Assembly: GCA_905479325.1 (NCBI GenBank)
Contig: CAJQLW010000039.1
Location: 1 to 64,000 of the forward strand
Direction: 5' to 3'
Source of the DNA: an uncultured Flavobacteriales bacterium
Lineage (GTDB): Bacteria; Bacteroidota; Bacteroidia; Flavobacteriales_E; Vicingaceae
DNA: 64,000 nt
The stretch's first letter is position 1. Every line of letters starts with the position of its first letter. Of this stretch, positions 37,600-46,207 are shown piece by piece. The position numbers and the translations under genes are program-made. The notes below the pieces were generated by a model, which made no database searches, was not told the origin of the DNA, and worked only from the letters and a program-made list of their open reading frames with translations.

Positions 37600-38757
37600 G
37601 TGCAACTTGACGTACAGGAATTTATAGCAAATCATAAGACCAAATCAATTGCAGAATTGGCTTTATTGCTAAGCAAAAACCAAGAACTGCCCAAAGAATA
37701 CATCATTAACCAAATTAACGGAAAGCAAAAAGCACCTAACAAATTTCCCTTCTTACGTCAATTTTCAGATTATATTTTCCCATCTCCTAGAGCATTCTCT
37801 CAAGCTTCTTCAGAAGAAACAGCTCGTTACAAAGCAGCTATTTTAAAGGCAGACCGAGTGCTCGACCTCAGCGGCGGAATGGGCATGGACAGCTACTTTT
37901 TTGCCCAACATGCAAAGCAATCTGACTATGTAGAATTGAACGATAAATTGGTAGAAACAGCCAAATCAAATTTTGAAACACTCGGTGCAGCTAACGTTAC
38001 GAGTCATTGCGCTAAAGCGGAAGATTTTATTGAGCTGTCAACTCAAGAATATGATTTAGTTTATTTGGACCCAGACCGCAGATCAGCGAAAGAAAAAGCT
38101 TTTAAAATTGACGATTGTGAACCGAATGTTGCCACGCTGTTGCCTCAAATATGGAAAAAATCGAAGTATTGCATGGTAAAACTTTCTCCTATGCTCGACA
38201 TTCAGCAAGCGTTAACTCAATTACCGAATTGCAAAGAAGTACATGTAGTTTCTGTAAATAACGATTGTAAAGAATTGCTGTTTCTGTTAGAAAAGGACTC
38301 TAAATCTGAGCCTAACATAACCTGCGTGAACTTGAAAAAAGAAAACGACGAATACTTCGAATTTACTTTTCAAGAAGAACGAACAACTAGTATTGAGTTT
38401 AGCGATATAGAGACGTACTTATACGAACCAAACGCATCTATCATGAAGGCAGGAGCGTTTAAGAGCATCGCTTCTCAACTTGAACTTAAAAAATTGGCAA
38501 CCAACACACATTTGTATACAAGCGAAACTTTACTGAAAAACTTTCCCGGCAGGACACTCAACGTTCTAGATCATGGAAAACCACAGAAAGGCTTCACGAA
38601 ACAAGCTAACGTTGTCAGCAGAAACTTTCCGTTAACGCCAGAGCAGATTAAAAAGAAGTACAAGATAAAAGATGGTGGCAATCAGTTTTTATACGCTTGC
38701 AGTTTGGAAGATGGGAGCAAGAGCTTTGTGGTTGGAGAGTTGGTGTTGCCTATTTAA
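37600..38757 (+). CDS. PG_1098-type class I methyltransferase, THUMP-like
   Basis: This is a 385-residue protein from a GTG start 1 bp after the previous stop. The N-terminal helical region (about 1-70) precedes a Rossmann SAM domain with motif I VLDLSGGMGMDSYFFAQ and motif IV VYLDPDRR. The C-terminal part has a ferredoxin-like and a THUMP-like domain (about 290-385), as in the structure family of Porphyromonas gingivalis PG_1098. This suggests an RNA substrate, but none is known. It ends the cluster started by rsmE. Confidence 0.85.
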   Translation: MQLDVQEFIANHKTKSIAELALLLSKNQELPKEYIINQINGKQKAPNKFPFLRQFSDYIFPSPRAFSQASSEETARYKAAILKADRVLDLSGGMGMDSYFFAQHAKQSDYVELNDKLVETAKSNFETLGAANVTSHCAKAEDFIELSTQEYDLVYLDPDRRSAKEKAFKIDDCEPNVATLLPQIWKKSKYCMVKLSPMLDIQQALTQLPNCKEVHVVSVNNDCKELLFLLEKDSKSEPNITCVNLKKENDEYFEFTFQEERTTSIEFSDIETYLYEPNASIMKAGAFKSIASQLELKKLATNTHLYTSETLLKNFPGRTLNVLDHGKPQKGFTKQANVVSRNFPLTPEQIKKKYKIKDGGNQFLYACSLEDGSKSFVVGELVLPI

Positions 38758-38826
38758 ATCTAACTCATTTTAACCTTTTGAAAATCGCTTATTTTCTCTG
38801 AACTTCGCACTCAAAAATATAACAGT

Positions 38827-40020
38827 ATGCCTAAGATTTCTGAAAGAGGACTAAACATGCCAGAATCGCCAATTAGAAAATTGGTTCCATTTGCTGAAAA
38901 AGCTAAAAATAAAGGAGTTGAAGTAATTCATTTGAACATTGGACAACCTGACATTGAGACGCCAAAAGTAGCGTTAGATGCGGTTAAAAATATTACAATG
39001 GAGGTATACGAATACAGTCATTCTGCAGGTAACGAATCTTACCGTATTGGTCTTGCCAAGTATTACGACAAAATAAGTCCGGGCATTACCCACGAAAACG
39101 TGATGGTTACAACAGGTGGTTCTGAAGCATTAGCCTTTGCTTTTACAGCCTGTTTAAATTTAGGTGACGAGGTAATTATTCCTGAACCATTTTACGCCAA
39201 TTACAACGGTTTTGCTGAGGCTACAGGCGTAACAGTTGTGCCCATTAGTTCTAGTATAGAAAGTGGTTTTGCATTGCCAAATATTGAAGAGTTTGAGAAA
39301 AACATTACTTCAAAAACAAAGGCCATATTAATTTGCAACCCAGGCAACCCAACAGGTTACTTGTACTCGAAAGAGGAATTGAACAAGTTAAGAGACATTG
39401 TCAAAAAACACGACTTGTATTTATTTGCCGATGAAGTGTATCGCGAATTTTGCTACGATGGGAAAGAACATCATTCTTTGTTAAACTTAGAAGGAATTGA
39501 AGACAATGTTGTTGTAGTAGATTCTGTTTCGAAAAGATACAGCATGTGTGGGGTTCGAATTGGCGCTATGATTTCTAGAAATAATGCTGTTATGACTACC
39601 GCATTAAAATTAGCACAAGCAAGGCTAAGTCCTCCATTGTTGGGCCAAATTGCAGGCGAAGCAGCTTTACAAACTCCTAACTCATACTTTGAAAAAGTGA
39701 GCAAGGAGTATGTTGAAAGAAGAGACATTTTAGTGGACGGATTAAACTCAATTGAAGGAGTTTTTTGTCCAAAACCAGGCGGAGCTTTTTATGCTGTTGC
39801 TCAATTACCGGTTAGCGATTCAGACAAGTTTTGCCAATGGATGTTAGAAGAATTTGAATTTGAAGGAGAGACTGTAATGATGGCACCTGCAAGTGGCTTC
39901 TACTCTACTCCGGGCAAAGGGAAAAATGAGGTAAGACTAGCTTACGTTTTAGAAAAAGACAAATTGAGAAAAGCTGTGCGCTGTTTAGCTGAGGGGTTAA
40001 AAGCATATCCAAACAAGTAA
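38827..40020 (+). CDS. PLP-dependent aspartate aminotransferase-like enzyme
   Basis: This is a 397-residue fold-type I aminotransferase. The PLP-binding Lys lies in VVVDSVSKRYSMCGVRIG, and the substrate-binding Asn is in CNPGNPTGYLYS. Both are typical of class I aspartate/aromatic/alanine transaminases. The final Arg is in NEVRLAY. The specific substrate cannot be set from sequence alone. It abuts uppP, whose ATG is 1 bp after the stop. Confidence 0.9.
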   Translation: MPKISERGLNMPESPIRKLVPFAEKAKNKGVEVIHLNIGQPDIETPKVALDAVKNITMEVYEYSHSAGNESYRIGLAKYYDKISPGITHENVMVTTGGSEALAFAFTACLNLGDEVIIPEPFYANYNGFAEATGVTVVPISSSIESGFALPNIEEFEKNITSKTKAILICNPGNPTGYLYSKEELNKLRDIVKKHDLYLFADEVYREFCYDGKEHHSLLNLEGIEDNVVVVDSVSKRYSMCGVRIGAMISRNNAVMTTALKLAQARLSPPLLGQIAGEAALQTPNSYFEKVSKEYVERRDILVDGLNSIEGVFCPKPGGAFYAVAQLPVSDSDKFCQWMLEEFEFEGETVMMAPASGFYSTPGKGKNEVRLAYVLEKDKLRKAVRCLAEGLKAYPNK

Positions 40021-40021
40021 C

Positions 40022-40816
40022 ATGGATTTTATTGATGCGATTATACTCGGAATAATTCAAGGTTTAACTGAATTTCTTCCTGTTTCTTCAAGTGGCCATC
40101 TTGAAATTGCAAAAGCAATATTAGGTGATGACTCCTTGCCAAAAGACAGTTTGTTGTTCACTGTGATTTTACATTTTGCAACGGCTCTGAGTACCATTGT
40201 CATTTTTAGAAAAGACATTGGAGAGATTTTAAAAGGTCTTTTTCAATTCAAATGGAACGAGGAACTACAGTTCTCCTTAAAAATCATTTTGTCGATGATT
40301 CCTGCCACGTTCATTGGCCTCTTTTTCGAAGAAGAGTTGGAGCAGCTTTTTGGTGGAAATGTACTTTTTGTAGGCGCTATGCTTTTGGTTACTGGAGTAT
40401 TATTACTCTTGGCCGACTTAAGCAAACGAACTCTTAAAAGCGTTCGCTTCTCAGACGCCTTGATTATTGGAATTTCTCAGGCAATAGCCATGCTTCCCGG
40501 CATTTCAAGATCTGGAGCAACCATATCAACCTCTGTTATGTTGGGCAACGACAAGAGCAAAGCAGCACGTTTCTCTTTTTTAATGGTAGTTCCATTAATT
40601 TTGGGCAAAGTGGCGAAAGACATTTTGGATGGAGAAATCAGCATCGAATCAAGCAATTTTATGCCCTTGACAATTGGCTTTTTTGCAGCGTTTTTTTCAG
40701 GTCTTTTCGCTTGTCAGCTGATGATTAAGCTAGTCAAAAAAAGTAAGCTAAAGTATTTTTCAATTTATTGTGCCATTGTTGGAGTAATTGCCATTGCTTT
40801 TGGTGTTATGAATTAG
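40022..40816 (+). CDS. uppP: undecaprenyl-diphosphatase UppP (BacA)
   Basis: This is a 264-residue polytopic membrane enzyme that recycles undecaprenyl pyrophosphate for peptidoglycan and polysaccharide synthesis. The two signature regions are intact: GLTEFLPVSSSGHLEIAK near the N-terminus and MLPGISRSGATISTSV in the middle. It resembles E. coli BacA in length (273). It supplies the lipid carrier also needed by the polysaccharide genes at 49.5-57.7 kb. Confidence 0.95.
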   Translation: MDFIDAIILGIIQGLTEFLPVSSSGHLEIAKAILGDDSLPKDSLLFTVILHFATALSTIVIFRKDIGEILKGLFQFKWNEELQFSLKIILSMIPATFIGLFFEEELEQLFGGNVLFVGAMLLVTGVLLLLADLSKRTLKSVRFSDALIIGISQAIAMLPGISRSGATISTSVMLGNDKSKAARFSFLMVVPLILGKVAKDILDGEISIESSNFMPLTIGFFAAFFSGLFACQLMIKLVKKSKLKYFSIYCAIVGVIAIAFGVMN

Positions 40817-40882
40817 CACATCAATTGCCTGAAAGGTGAAGATGAAACAAAAAATAATGACTTCACCCTACCGAATTTATTC

Positions 40883-40890
40883 TACTTTTG
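40883..40890 (+). promoter_or_regulatory. -7 promoter box (TANNTTTG) for the broken exported gene
   Basis: TACTTTTG matches the -7 consensus exactly and ends 20 bp before the ATG at 40910. It supports that ATG as the original start of the gene interrupted at 40976. Confidence 0.45.
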
Positions 40891-40909
40891 ATTTGATTAT
40901 GTTTGCCAC

Positions 40910-41443
40910 ATGAAGTTGAAATTCATTATTCTTCTGCTCGTTTCGTTTTCAATGGTAGGTTTTACCAATCCAAATTAAAGCTCGTTAAGCTCGCTCAGAA
41001 CGGAATATCTCGAAGCGCTTCGCGACTATTTAAACGCGCCAAAAGTATACGAATCGTTCTTAAAAGTAGAACAACCAACGGCAAAAATCTTGGCCTACCA
41101 AGGAGCCTTAGAAGCCATTATGACGAAGACAACTTGGAATATTTTCAAAAAAATGTCTTACCTAAATAAAAGTGAAGAAAGCTTTAAACGAGCTGTAAAA
41201 CTGGCACCAAATGACATTGAAATTCGGTTCATGCGTTTGGCTGTTCAATATGAAATTCCCGAATACCTCGGATACAGCAGAGACATGGAAAGTGATAGAA
41301 AGTTTATAGTTCAAAATATTGCGAGTTTTAAAGCACAAAGTATTCCAATAGCTTTGCGGCAACAAATTGTAGGATTTATGTTCAGAAGTAAGCTTTTCAC
41401 TCCTTCAGAAATAGAAAAATTCAAGCTAACTTTAGCTGTATGA
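40910..41443 (+). pseudogene. small exported helical-repeat protein with an in-frame stop after the signal peptide
   Basis: From ATG 40910 the frame encodes a signal peptide (MKLKFIILLLVSFSMVGFTN) and then meets TAA at 40976-40978. The same frame then runs open for 154 codons: EYLEALRDYLNAPKVYESFL, AKILAYQGALEAIM, LNKSEESFKRAVKLAPNDIE, LGYSRDMESDRKFI. These phrases fit a Bacteroidota family of small exported helical (TPR-like) proteins, and homology begins before any usable downstream start. The segment 41090-41443 could be made only from a TTG without a signal peptide. The simplest reading is a nonsense mutation. Confidence 0.75.
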
Positions 41444-41457
41444 TAAATATCGAAACC

Positions 41458-42174
41458 ATGAAAAAAACATTCTACCTCTCGTTCATCATTCTTGCACTTT
41501 CCACAACATCTTGTGGTTTTTTTGAAAATTGTGTTAAAGGTGATGGTCCTGTTGTGGAGCAAACGATTACTGTCGATAACTTTGAAGCGATCGAGTTAGA
41601 AAGCAACGTAATCGTATACCTAAAACAGGCTTCAAAACAAAGCGTTACTATTGCAGCACCACAAAATATAGTGGACTTATTGTTAACTGAAGTGCAAGGA
41701 AGTACTTGGGAAATTGACTTTTCTCGTTGCCCTAAAACACAAGAAAAGATTAAAATTTACATTGAATCAGGCAACATACACGAAATTACAATTGAAGGTT
41801 CTGGAGAAGTGTTTAGCGAAGGACAACTAGAAACGGATGAGCTTGCTATTGAGATTACAGGATCTGGTGTAATTGACTTAGATTTACGCGTGAAAGAACT
41901 AAAAACTGAAATTTCTGGTGCAGGTGACATTCGTTTGAAAGGAGAAACCAAACTACACGAAATTGAGATTAACGGCAGCGGTGACATTAAAGCTTACGAA
42001 CTTTTAAGCGACGAAAGCGAGATTGAAATCAATGGTAGCGGCGACGTTAAAGTAAATGTTTCTTACTCTTTGCAAGTTGAAATTAATGGCAGCGGAGATG
42101 TTTACTACAAAGGAAATGTAAAAGAAATCTCTTCTGAAATTAACGGTAGCGGTAAGCTAAACCAAGAACGTTAA
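41458..42174 (+). CDS. GIN domain (DUF2807) lipoprotein
   Basis: This is a 238-residue lipoprotein (signal peptide with lipobox TSC, Cys 17) with a head-GIN / DUF2807 domain. The C-terminal half is a run of EINGSGD-type repeats (IEINGSGDIKA, IEINGSGDVKV, VEINGSGDVYY), which form a right-handed beta-helix in related structures. Function is unknown. ATG at 41458 is preferred because the signal peptide begins there; the in-frame ATG at 41440 would put six residues before it. Confidence 0.85.
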   Translation: MKKTFYLSFIILALSTTSCGFFENCVKGDGPVVEQTITVDNFEAIELESNVIVYLKQASKQSVTIAAPQNIVDLLLTEVQGSTWEIDFSRCPKTQEKIKIYIESGNIHEITIEGSGEVFSEGQLETDELAIEITGSGVIDLDLRVKELKTEISGAGDIRLKGETKLHEIEINGSGDIKAYELLSDESEIEINGSGDVKVNVSYSLQVEINGSGDVYYKGNVKEISSEINGSGKLNQER

Positions 42175-42175
42175 A

Positions 42176-43387
42176 CTATTCTTCATAAAGCAAATACTTA
42201 GATCTAAATTGTATAAAAACAGCTAAATCTTCGCCCCAGGTAGCTCGAATTTCTGACTCGGTTTTACCTGCTTTGATTGCTTCCTTTAAACTTGAGTTCC
42301 CTGCTAACAGATTAAAAAAGTTGGTGAAGTATTTTTCCTTGTCCGGGTACATTTTATAGCTATCAATAAGGTATGACAAATTAAGCTGTTTCCAATTTCT
42401 TGGCTTTTCGTTTTGCCCCTCAGTAAAATCTACACCATAACAAACTTTGCCATTTAATTTAGGACTCTTTGCCCCTTGCGTTGGCGTTGGAGTAAATGAA
42501 TAAGAATACTCAGAAAAGGCCGGGTGCCCAAATTGCTGAAAAGGTGCGTCGGTTCCTCTACCTACACTTACAGGAGTTCCTTCAAAAAAACAGAGCGAAG
42601 GGTACAAGTAAATTGCATTCATATTCGGCAAGTTAGGAGAAGGAGGAACATTTACCGTGTACCCCTTTTGACGAGAATAATTTTCGCAAGCAATTACAGT
42701 TAATTCGCATTGAACACCATTTTTTAGCCATTTTTCACCATTAATCATTTGAGCATACTCTCCTATTGTCATTCCATGAACGACAGGAACCGGGTGCATG
42801 CCAACAAACGATTTGTATTTTTCTTCTAAAATTGGCCCATCAACATAATGCCCATTTGGATTAGGCCGATCTAAAACGATTACCGGAATCTTTTGCTCAG
42901 CAGCTGCCTCCATTACATAATGCAAAGTAGAAATATAAGTATAAAATCGGGCACCAACATCCTGAATGTCAAAGACAATAACATCAACCCCGTTCAACTG
43001 CTCTACGCTTGGTTTTTTATTTGTTCCGTACAAGGAAATTATTGGCAAGCCTGTTTTCTGATCGACTTCGTTCCCAACTTTTTCACCGGCGTCTGCTGTT
43101 CCTCTAAATCCATGCTCAGGACTAAATACCTTCGCCACCTTCACTCCCAAAGTCAGCAAACTGTCAACCAAATGTGTTTTGCCAATGATAGAGGTATGAT
43201 TTCCAACAAAACCGACACTTTTGCCCTTCAACATAGGCAAGTACTGTGCTAATTTTTCATTTCCCAGAATTATTTGATCTTCCTGCATCGAAGAATCTAC
43301 ATCGGTTTTAGTCTGTTTTATAGGAGTGGAAGAACATGCAATTGTTAGTTGTAATAGAATTAATAATATCATCCAGTTTTTGGACAT
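42176..43387 (-). CDS. NamZ/YbbC-type exo-beta-N-acetylmuramidase (DUF1343)
   Basis: This is a 403-residue lipoprotein from ATG 43387 (lipobox IAC, Cys about 18) with a DUF1343 domain: KVFSPEHGFRGTADAGEKVG, VDVIVFDIQDVGARFYTYIS, VLDRPNPNG, VGRGTDAPFQQFGHP. B. subtilis NamZ of this family removes non-reducing terminal MurNAc from peptidoglycan fragments, so cell-wall recycling is likely. Alternative starts at 43402 or 43465 exist; 43387 best fits the signal peptide. The last choice would overlap the divergent permease gene. Confidence 0.85.
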   Translation of the reverse strand: MSKNWMILLILLQLTIACSSTPIKQTKTDVDSSMQEDQIILGNEKLAQYLPMLKGKSVGFVGNHTSIIGKTHLVDSLLTLGVKVAKVFSPEHGFRGTADAGEKVGNEVDQKTGLPIISLYGTNKKPSVEQLNGVDVIVFDIQDVGARFYTYISTLHYVMEAAAEQKIPVIVLDRPNPNGHYVDGPILEEKYKSFVGMHPVPVVHGMTIGEYAQMINGEKWLKNGVQCELTVIACENYSRQKGYTVNVPPSPNLPNMNAIYLYPSLCFFEGTPVSVGRGTDAPFQQFGHPAFSEYSYSFTPTPTQGAKSPKLNGKVCYGVDFTEGQNEKPRNWKQLNLSYLIDSYKMYPDKEKYFTNFFNLLAGNSSLKEAIKAGKTESEIRATWGEDLAVFIQFRSKYLLYEE

Positions 43388-43440
43388 TAGTTGGTTATTC
43401 ATTTTCCTATTTTTGTTTCTCATTCTAAGCTCTGCTCTCG

Positions 43441-44658
43441 TTGAATTTCGAACTATTCTTTGCAAAAAAAATAATTAAAGGAGATAAAAACTCCTTTTCT
43501 AAACCAATAATACGAATTTCAATCGTAGCCATTGCATTGGGCATTGCCATGATGACGCTTTCTTTATCCATTGTTCAAGGTTTTCAAGCCGAAATTGAGA
43601 AAAAAATATCTGGATTTGGCTCACACATTCAAATCTCTACCTACGACTCTAGAGGTTTATTAGAGAACAAAGCTATCTCTAAAAACCGAGAGTTTATACC
43701 CAAGTTGCAGAACATAGAAGGAATTAATCACATTCAAACCTTTGCCAACAAAGCTGCAATATTACAATTCAAAGAAAACAATTACGGAGTTGTAATGAAA
43801 GGTGTTGGAGTGGACTACAAATGGACATTTTTTGAACAGTACATTATTGCCGGAAAAATTCCGGAGCTGAGCACCAAAAAAAAATCCAACGAAATATTAA
43901 TCTCCTCCACCATAGCCAACAAGCTAAAGTTAAAAGTTGGCGACGAAGTACTTGCCTACTTTGTTCAGCAACCTCCAAGAACAAGGAAGTTTACCGTTTG
44001 TGGCCTGTACAATACCGGATTAGGAGAAATGGATGAACAAATTATTATTGGCGACATTCAGCAAATTCAAAAAATAAACGGTTGGGAGGACCACCAAATT
44101 GGCGGATTTGAAATATTGGTTGATGATATTGAAGAAGTAGAACGACTCGACCAAGAGGTTTACGAAGTAATTGATTACGATCTGAGCTCAATTTCAATCA
44201 AAGATTCACGGCCCGACATTTTTAACTGGCTAGAATTACAAGACATCAATGTGATCATCATCATAAGTTTGCTGGTGCTAGTTTGCGGCATTGACATGAT
44301 TTCTGCACTACTTATTCTTATTTTGGAAAGAACCAATATGATTGGGATTTTAAAAGCAATTGGGGCTAAGAATAGTAGTATTAGAAAGATATTTCTTTAC
44401 AATGCAACTTACCTGATTCTAATGGGCATGTTATGGGGAAACCTAATTGGAATTGGAGTATCCTTTCTACAATTAAAATTTGGTTTTTTAAGTTTACCAC
44501 AAGAAGCCTATTTCATTGACAAAGTTCCCATTCAATTCAATTTTGCTAATTTAATTCTCTTGAATTTAGGAACATTAATTTGCTGTTTTTTAATGCTTTT
44601 AATCCCATCAGGCATTGTGGCCAAAATCACTCCAATAAAAGCGATCCGATTTGGTTAA
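43441..44658 (+). CDS. FtsX-like ABC permease (LolC/LolE family)
   Basis: This is a 405-residue inner-membrane protein with a MacB-like periplasmic domain (about 45-255) between helix 1 and the C-terminal three FtsX helices (about 275-400). The start LNFELFFAKKIIKGDKNSFSKPIIRISI is homologous to LolC/E, which extract lipoproteins for outer-membrane transport. The only fitting start is TTG at 43441. No ATPase gene is adjacent. It is divergent from the NamZ gene with about 50 bp between them. Confidence 0.85.
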   Translation: MNFELFFAKKIIKGDKNSFSKPIIRISIVAIALGIAMMTLSLSIVQGFQAEIEKKISGFGSHIQISTYDSRGLLENKAISKNREFIPKLQNIEGINHIQTFANKAAILQFKENNYGVVMKGVGVDYKWTFFEQYIIAGKIPELSTKKKSNEILISSTIANKLKLKVGDEVLAYFVQQPPRTRKFTVCGLYNTGLGEMDEQIIIGDIQQIQKINGWEDHQIGGFEILVDDIEEVERLDQEVYEVIDYDLSSISIKDSRPDIFNWLELQDINVIIIISLLVLVCGIDMISALLILILERTNMIGILKAIGAKNSSIRKIFLYNATYLILMGMLWGNLIGIGVSFLQLKFGFLSLPQEAYFIDKVPIQFNFANLILLNLGTLICCFLMLLIPSGIVAKITPIKAIRFG

Positions 44659-44706
44659 TACCAGAAGTTTTAACACTGCAAACGCGCTTATAGTGCTTGG
44701 AATAAC

Positions 44707-44714
44707 TACCTTTG
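44707..44714 (+). promoter_or_regulatory. -7 promoter box (TANNTTTG) before the cystathionine beta-synthase gene
   Basis: TACCTTTG matches the -7 consensus exactly, 18 bp before ATG 44733. It lies across a possible upstream TTG start at 44712, which argues for 44733 as the real start. Confidence 0.55.
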
Positions 44715-44732
44715 CATCGCAAAATAATTGAA

Positions 44733-46103
44733 ATGAAATATTACAATAACATCCTAGAAACCATTGGTAATACACCGTTGGTAAAATTCAACAAAATCAC
44801 CAAAGATATTCCTGCATTGGTTCTAGCTAAGGTAGAAACTTTTAATCCTGGTCACTCTATAAAAGATAGAATGGCTCTTAAAATGGTTGAAGATGCAGAG
44901 AAAGATGGCAGATTGAAACCGGGGGGAACTATTATTGAAGGTACCTCCGGAAATACAGGGATGGGTCTAGCTTTGGCCGCTATTGTAAAGGGGTACAAAT
45001 TGATTTGTACGCTAGCCGATAAGCAATCGAAAGAAAAAATGGACATTTTGCGAGCCATGGGAGCAGAAGTAATTGTTACACCAACAAATGTTGCATCTGA
45101 CGACCCTCGATCTTATTATTCGGTAGCAAAGAGATTAAACCAAGAAATTCCGAATTCATTTTACCCAAATCAGTACGACAATTTATCTAACCGTACTGCA
45201 CATTACGAGCAAACGGGTCCTGAAATTTGGGAGCAAACGGACGGTAAAATAACCCACCTTGTAGTTGGTGTTGGAACCGGAGGAACTATTTCTGGTACCG
45301 CAAAATACTTGAAAGAGCAAAACCCAAACATTAAAATTTGGGGAATAGACACGTATGGTTCGGTTTTTAAAAAATACCATGAAACAGGCATTTTCGACGA
45401 AAAAGAAATATACTCTTACATCACCGAAGGAATTGGAGAAGACATCCTACCTGAAAATGTTGACTTTAGCCTCATCGATCATTTCGAAAAAGTAACAGAC
45501 AAAGATGGTGTAATCATGACCAGAAGGCTCGCTCGAGAAGAAGGGTTTTTCATGGGAAATTCCGCCGGTTCTGCTGTTGCAGGATTACTTCAATTGAAAG
45601 ATCAACTTACAAAAGATGATGTTGTTGTTGTAATTTTTCACGACCATGGTAGCCGCTACGTTGGTAAAATGTTTAACGACGATTGGGTTAGAGACAGAGG
45701 TTTTATGGAAACAGATAAAATCAATGCCTTATCAGTTGCAAGTGGCCATAAAGGCAAAAAACTAATCACAGCCACTCCTGAACATAACCTTTCAGAAGTA
45801 TTAAACCTGATGACCAAGTATGACATCTCTCACATTCCTGTTAAAGATGGGGAGGAGTTTGTTGGTTCTATTAGCGACTCTGAACTGTATACTGTTATCG
45901 CAGAAAAAGGCGGAAAAGACTTAGGAAAAGTAAAAGACCACATGTCTAAGCCATATGATTTTGTTGATGGAAACGCCTCTTTAGAAGAACTAGCGGAAGT
46001 GCTTAATAAGCAAAACCCGGCGGTATTGGTTAGAAATAGATCAAACGAAGTAGACATCATTACCATTCACGATGTAATTGCTGCGATTAATCCAAAATCT
46101 TAA
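44733..46103 (+). CDS. cystathionine beta-synthase-like PLP enzyme with CBS domains
   Basis: This is a 456-residue fold-type II PLP enzyme. The PLP Lys is in NPGHSIKDRMALKMV, with the phosphate/substrate loops TSGNTGMGLA and GVGTGGTISGTAKYL. A C-terminal pair of CBS domains (about 335-456, TPEHNLSEVLNLMTKYDISH) follows. This layout matches cystathionine beta-synthase rather than cysteine synthase (about 310 residues, no CBS). It would make cystathionine from serine and homocysteine. There is no heme-binding N-terminus, as usual for bacterial forms. Confidence 0.88.
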   Translation: MKYYNNILETIGNTPLVKFNKITKDIPALVLAKVETFNPGHSIKDRMALKMVEDAEKDGRLKPGGTIIEGTSGNTGMGLALAAIVKGYKLICTLADKQSKEKMDILRAMGAEVIVTPTNVASDDPRSYYSVAKRLNQEIPNSFYPNQYDNLSNRTAHYEQTGPEIWEQTDGKITHLVVGVGTGGTISGTAKYLKEQNPNIKIWGIDTYGSVFKKYHETGIFDEKEIYSYITEGIGEDILPENVDFSLIDHFEKVTDKDGVIMTRRLAREEGFFMGNSAGSAVAGLLQLKDQLTKDDVVVVIFHDHGSRYVGKMFNDDWVRDRGFMETDKINALSVASGHKGKKLITATPEHNLSEVLNLMTKYDISHIPVKDGEEFVGSISDSELYTVIAEKGGKDLGKVKDHMSKPYDFVDGNASLEELAEVLNKQNPAVLVRNRSNEVDIITIHDVIAAINPKS

Positions 46104-46111
46104 AAACACTT

Positions 46112-46147
46112 CAGGAGTTATAAACAAGTTATTCTTTATAGCTCCTG
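46112..46147 (+). terminator. hairpin terminator after cystathionine beta-synthase gene
   Basis: CAGGAGTTATAAA and TTTATAGCTCCTG form a 13-bp stem with one mismatch or wobble around a 10-bp loop, starting 8 bp after the stop. The T run is weak (ATTTTC), so termination efficiency is unsure. Confidence 0.6.
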
Positions 46148-46207
46148 ATTTTCAACTACTATTGCCGCTTTGTTATTTGCTAATTTTAGCAAGAATCAGT
46201 ACCAAAC

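Noticed and set aside
41090-41443. A separate gene starting at TTG 41090
   Set aside because: Homology-like sequence in the same frame begins upstream, and a signal peptide and promoter are present at 40910, so an interrupted gene is more likely.
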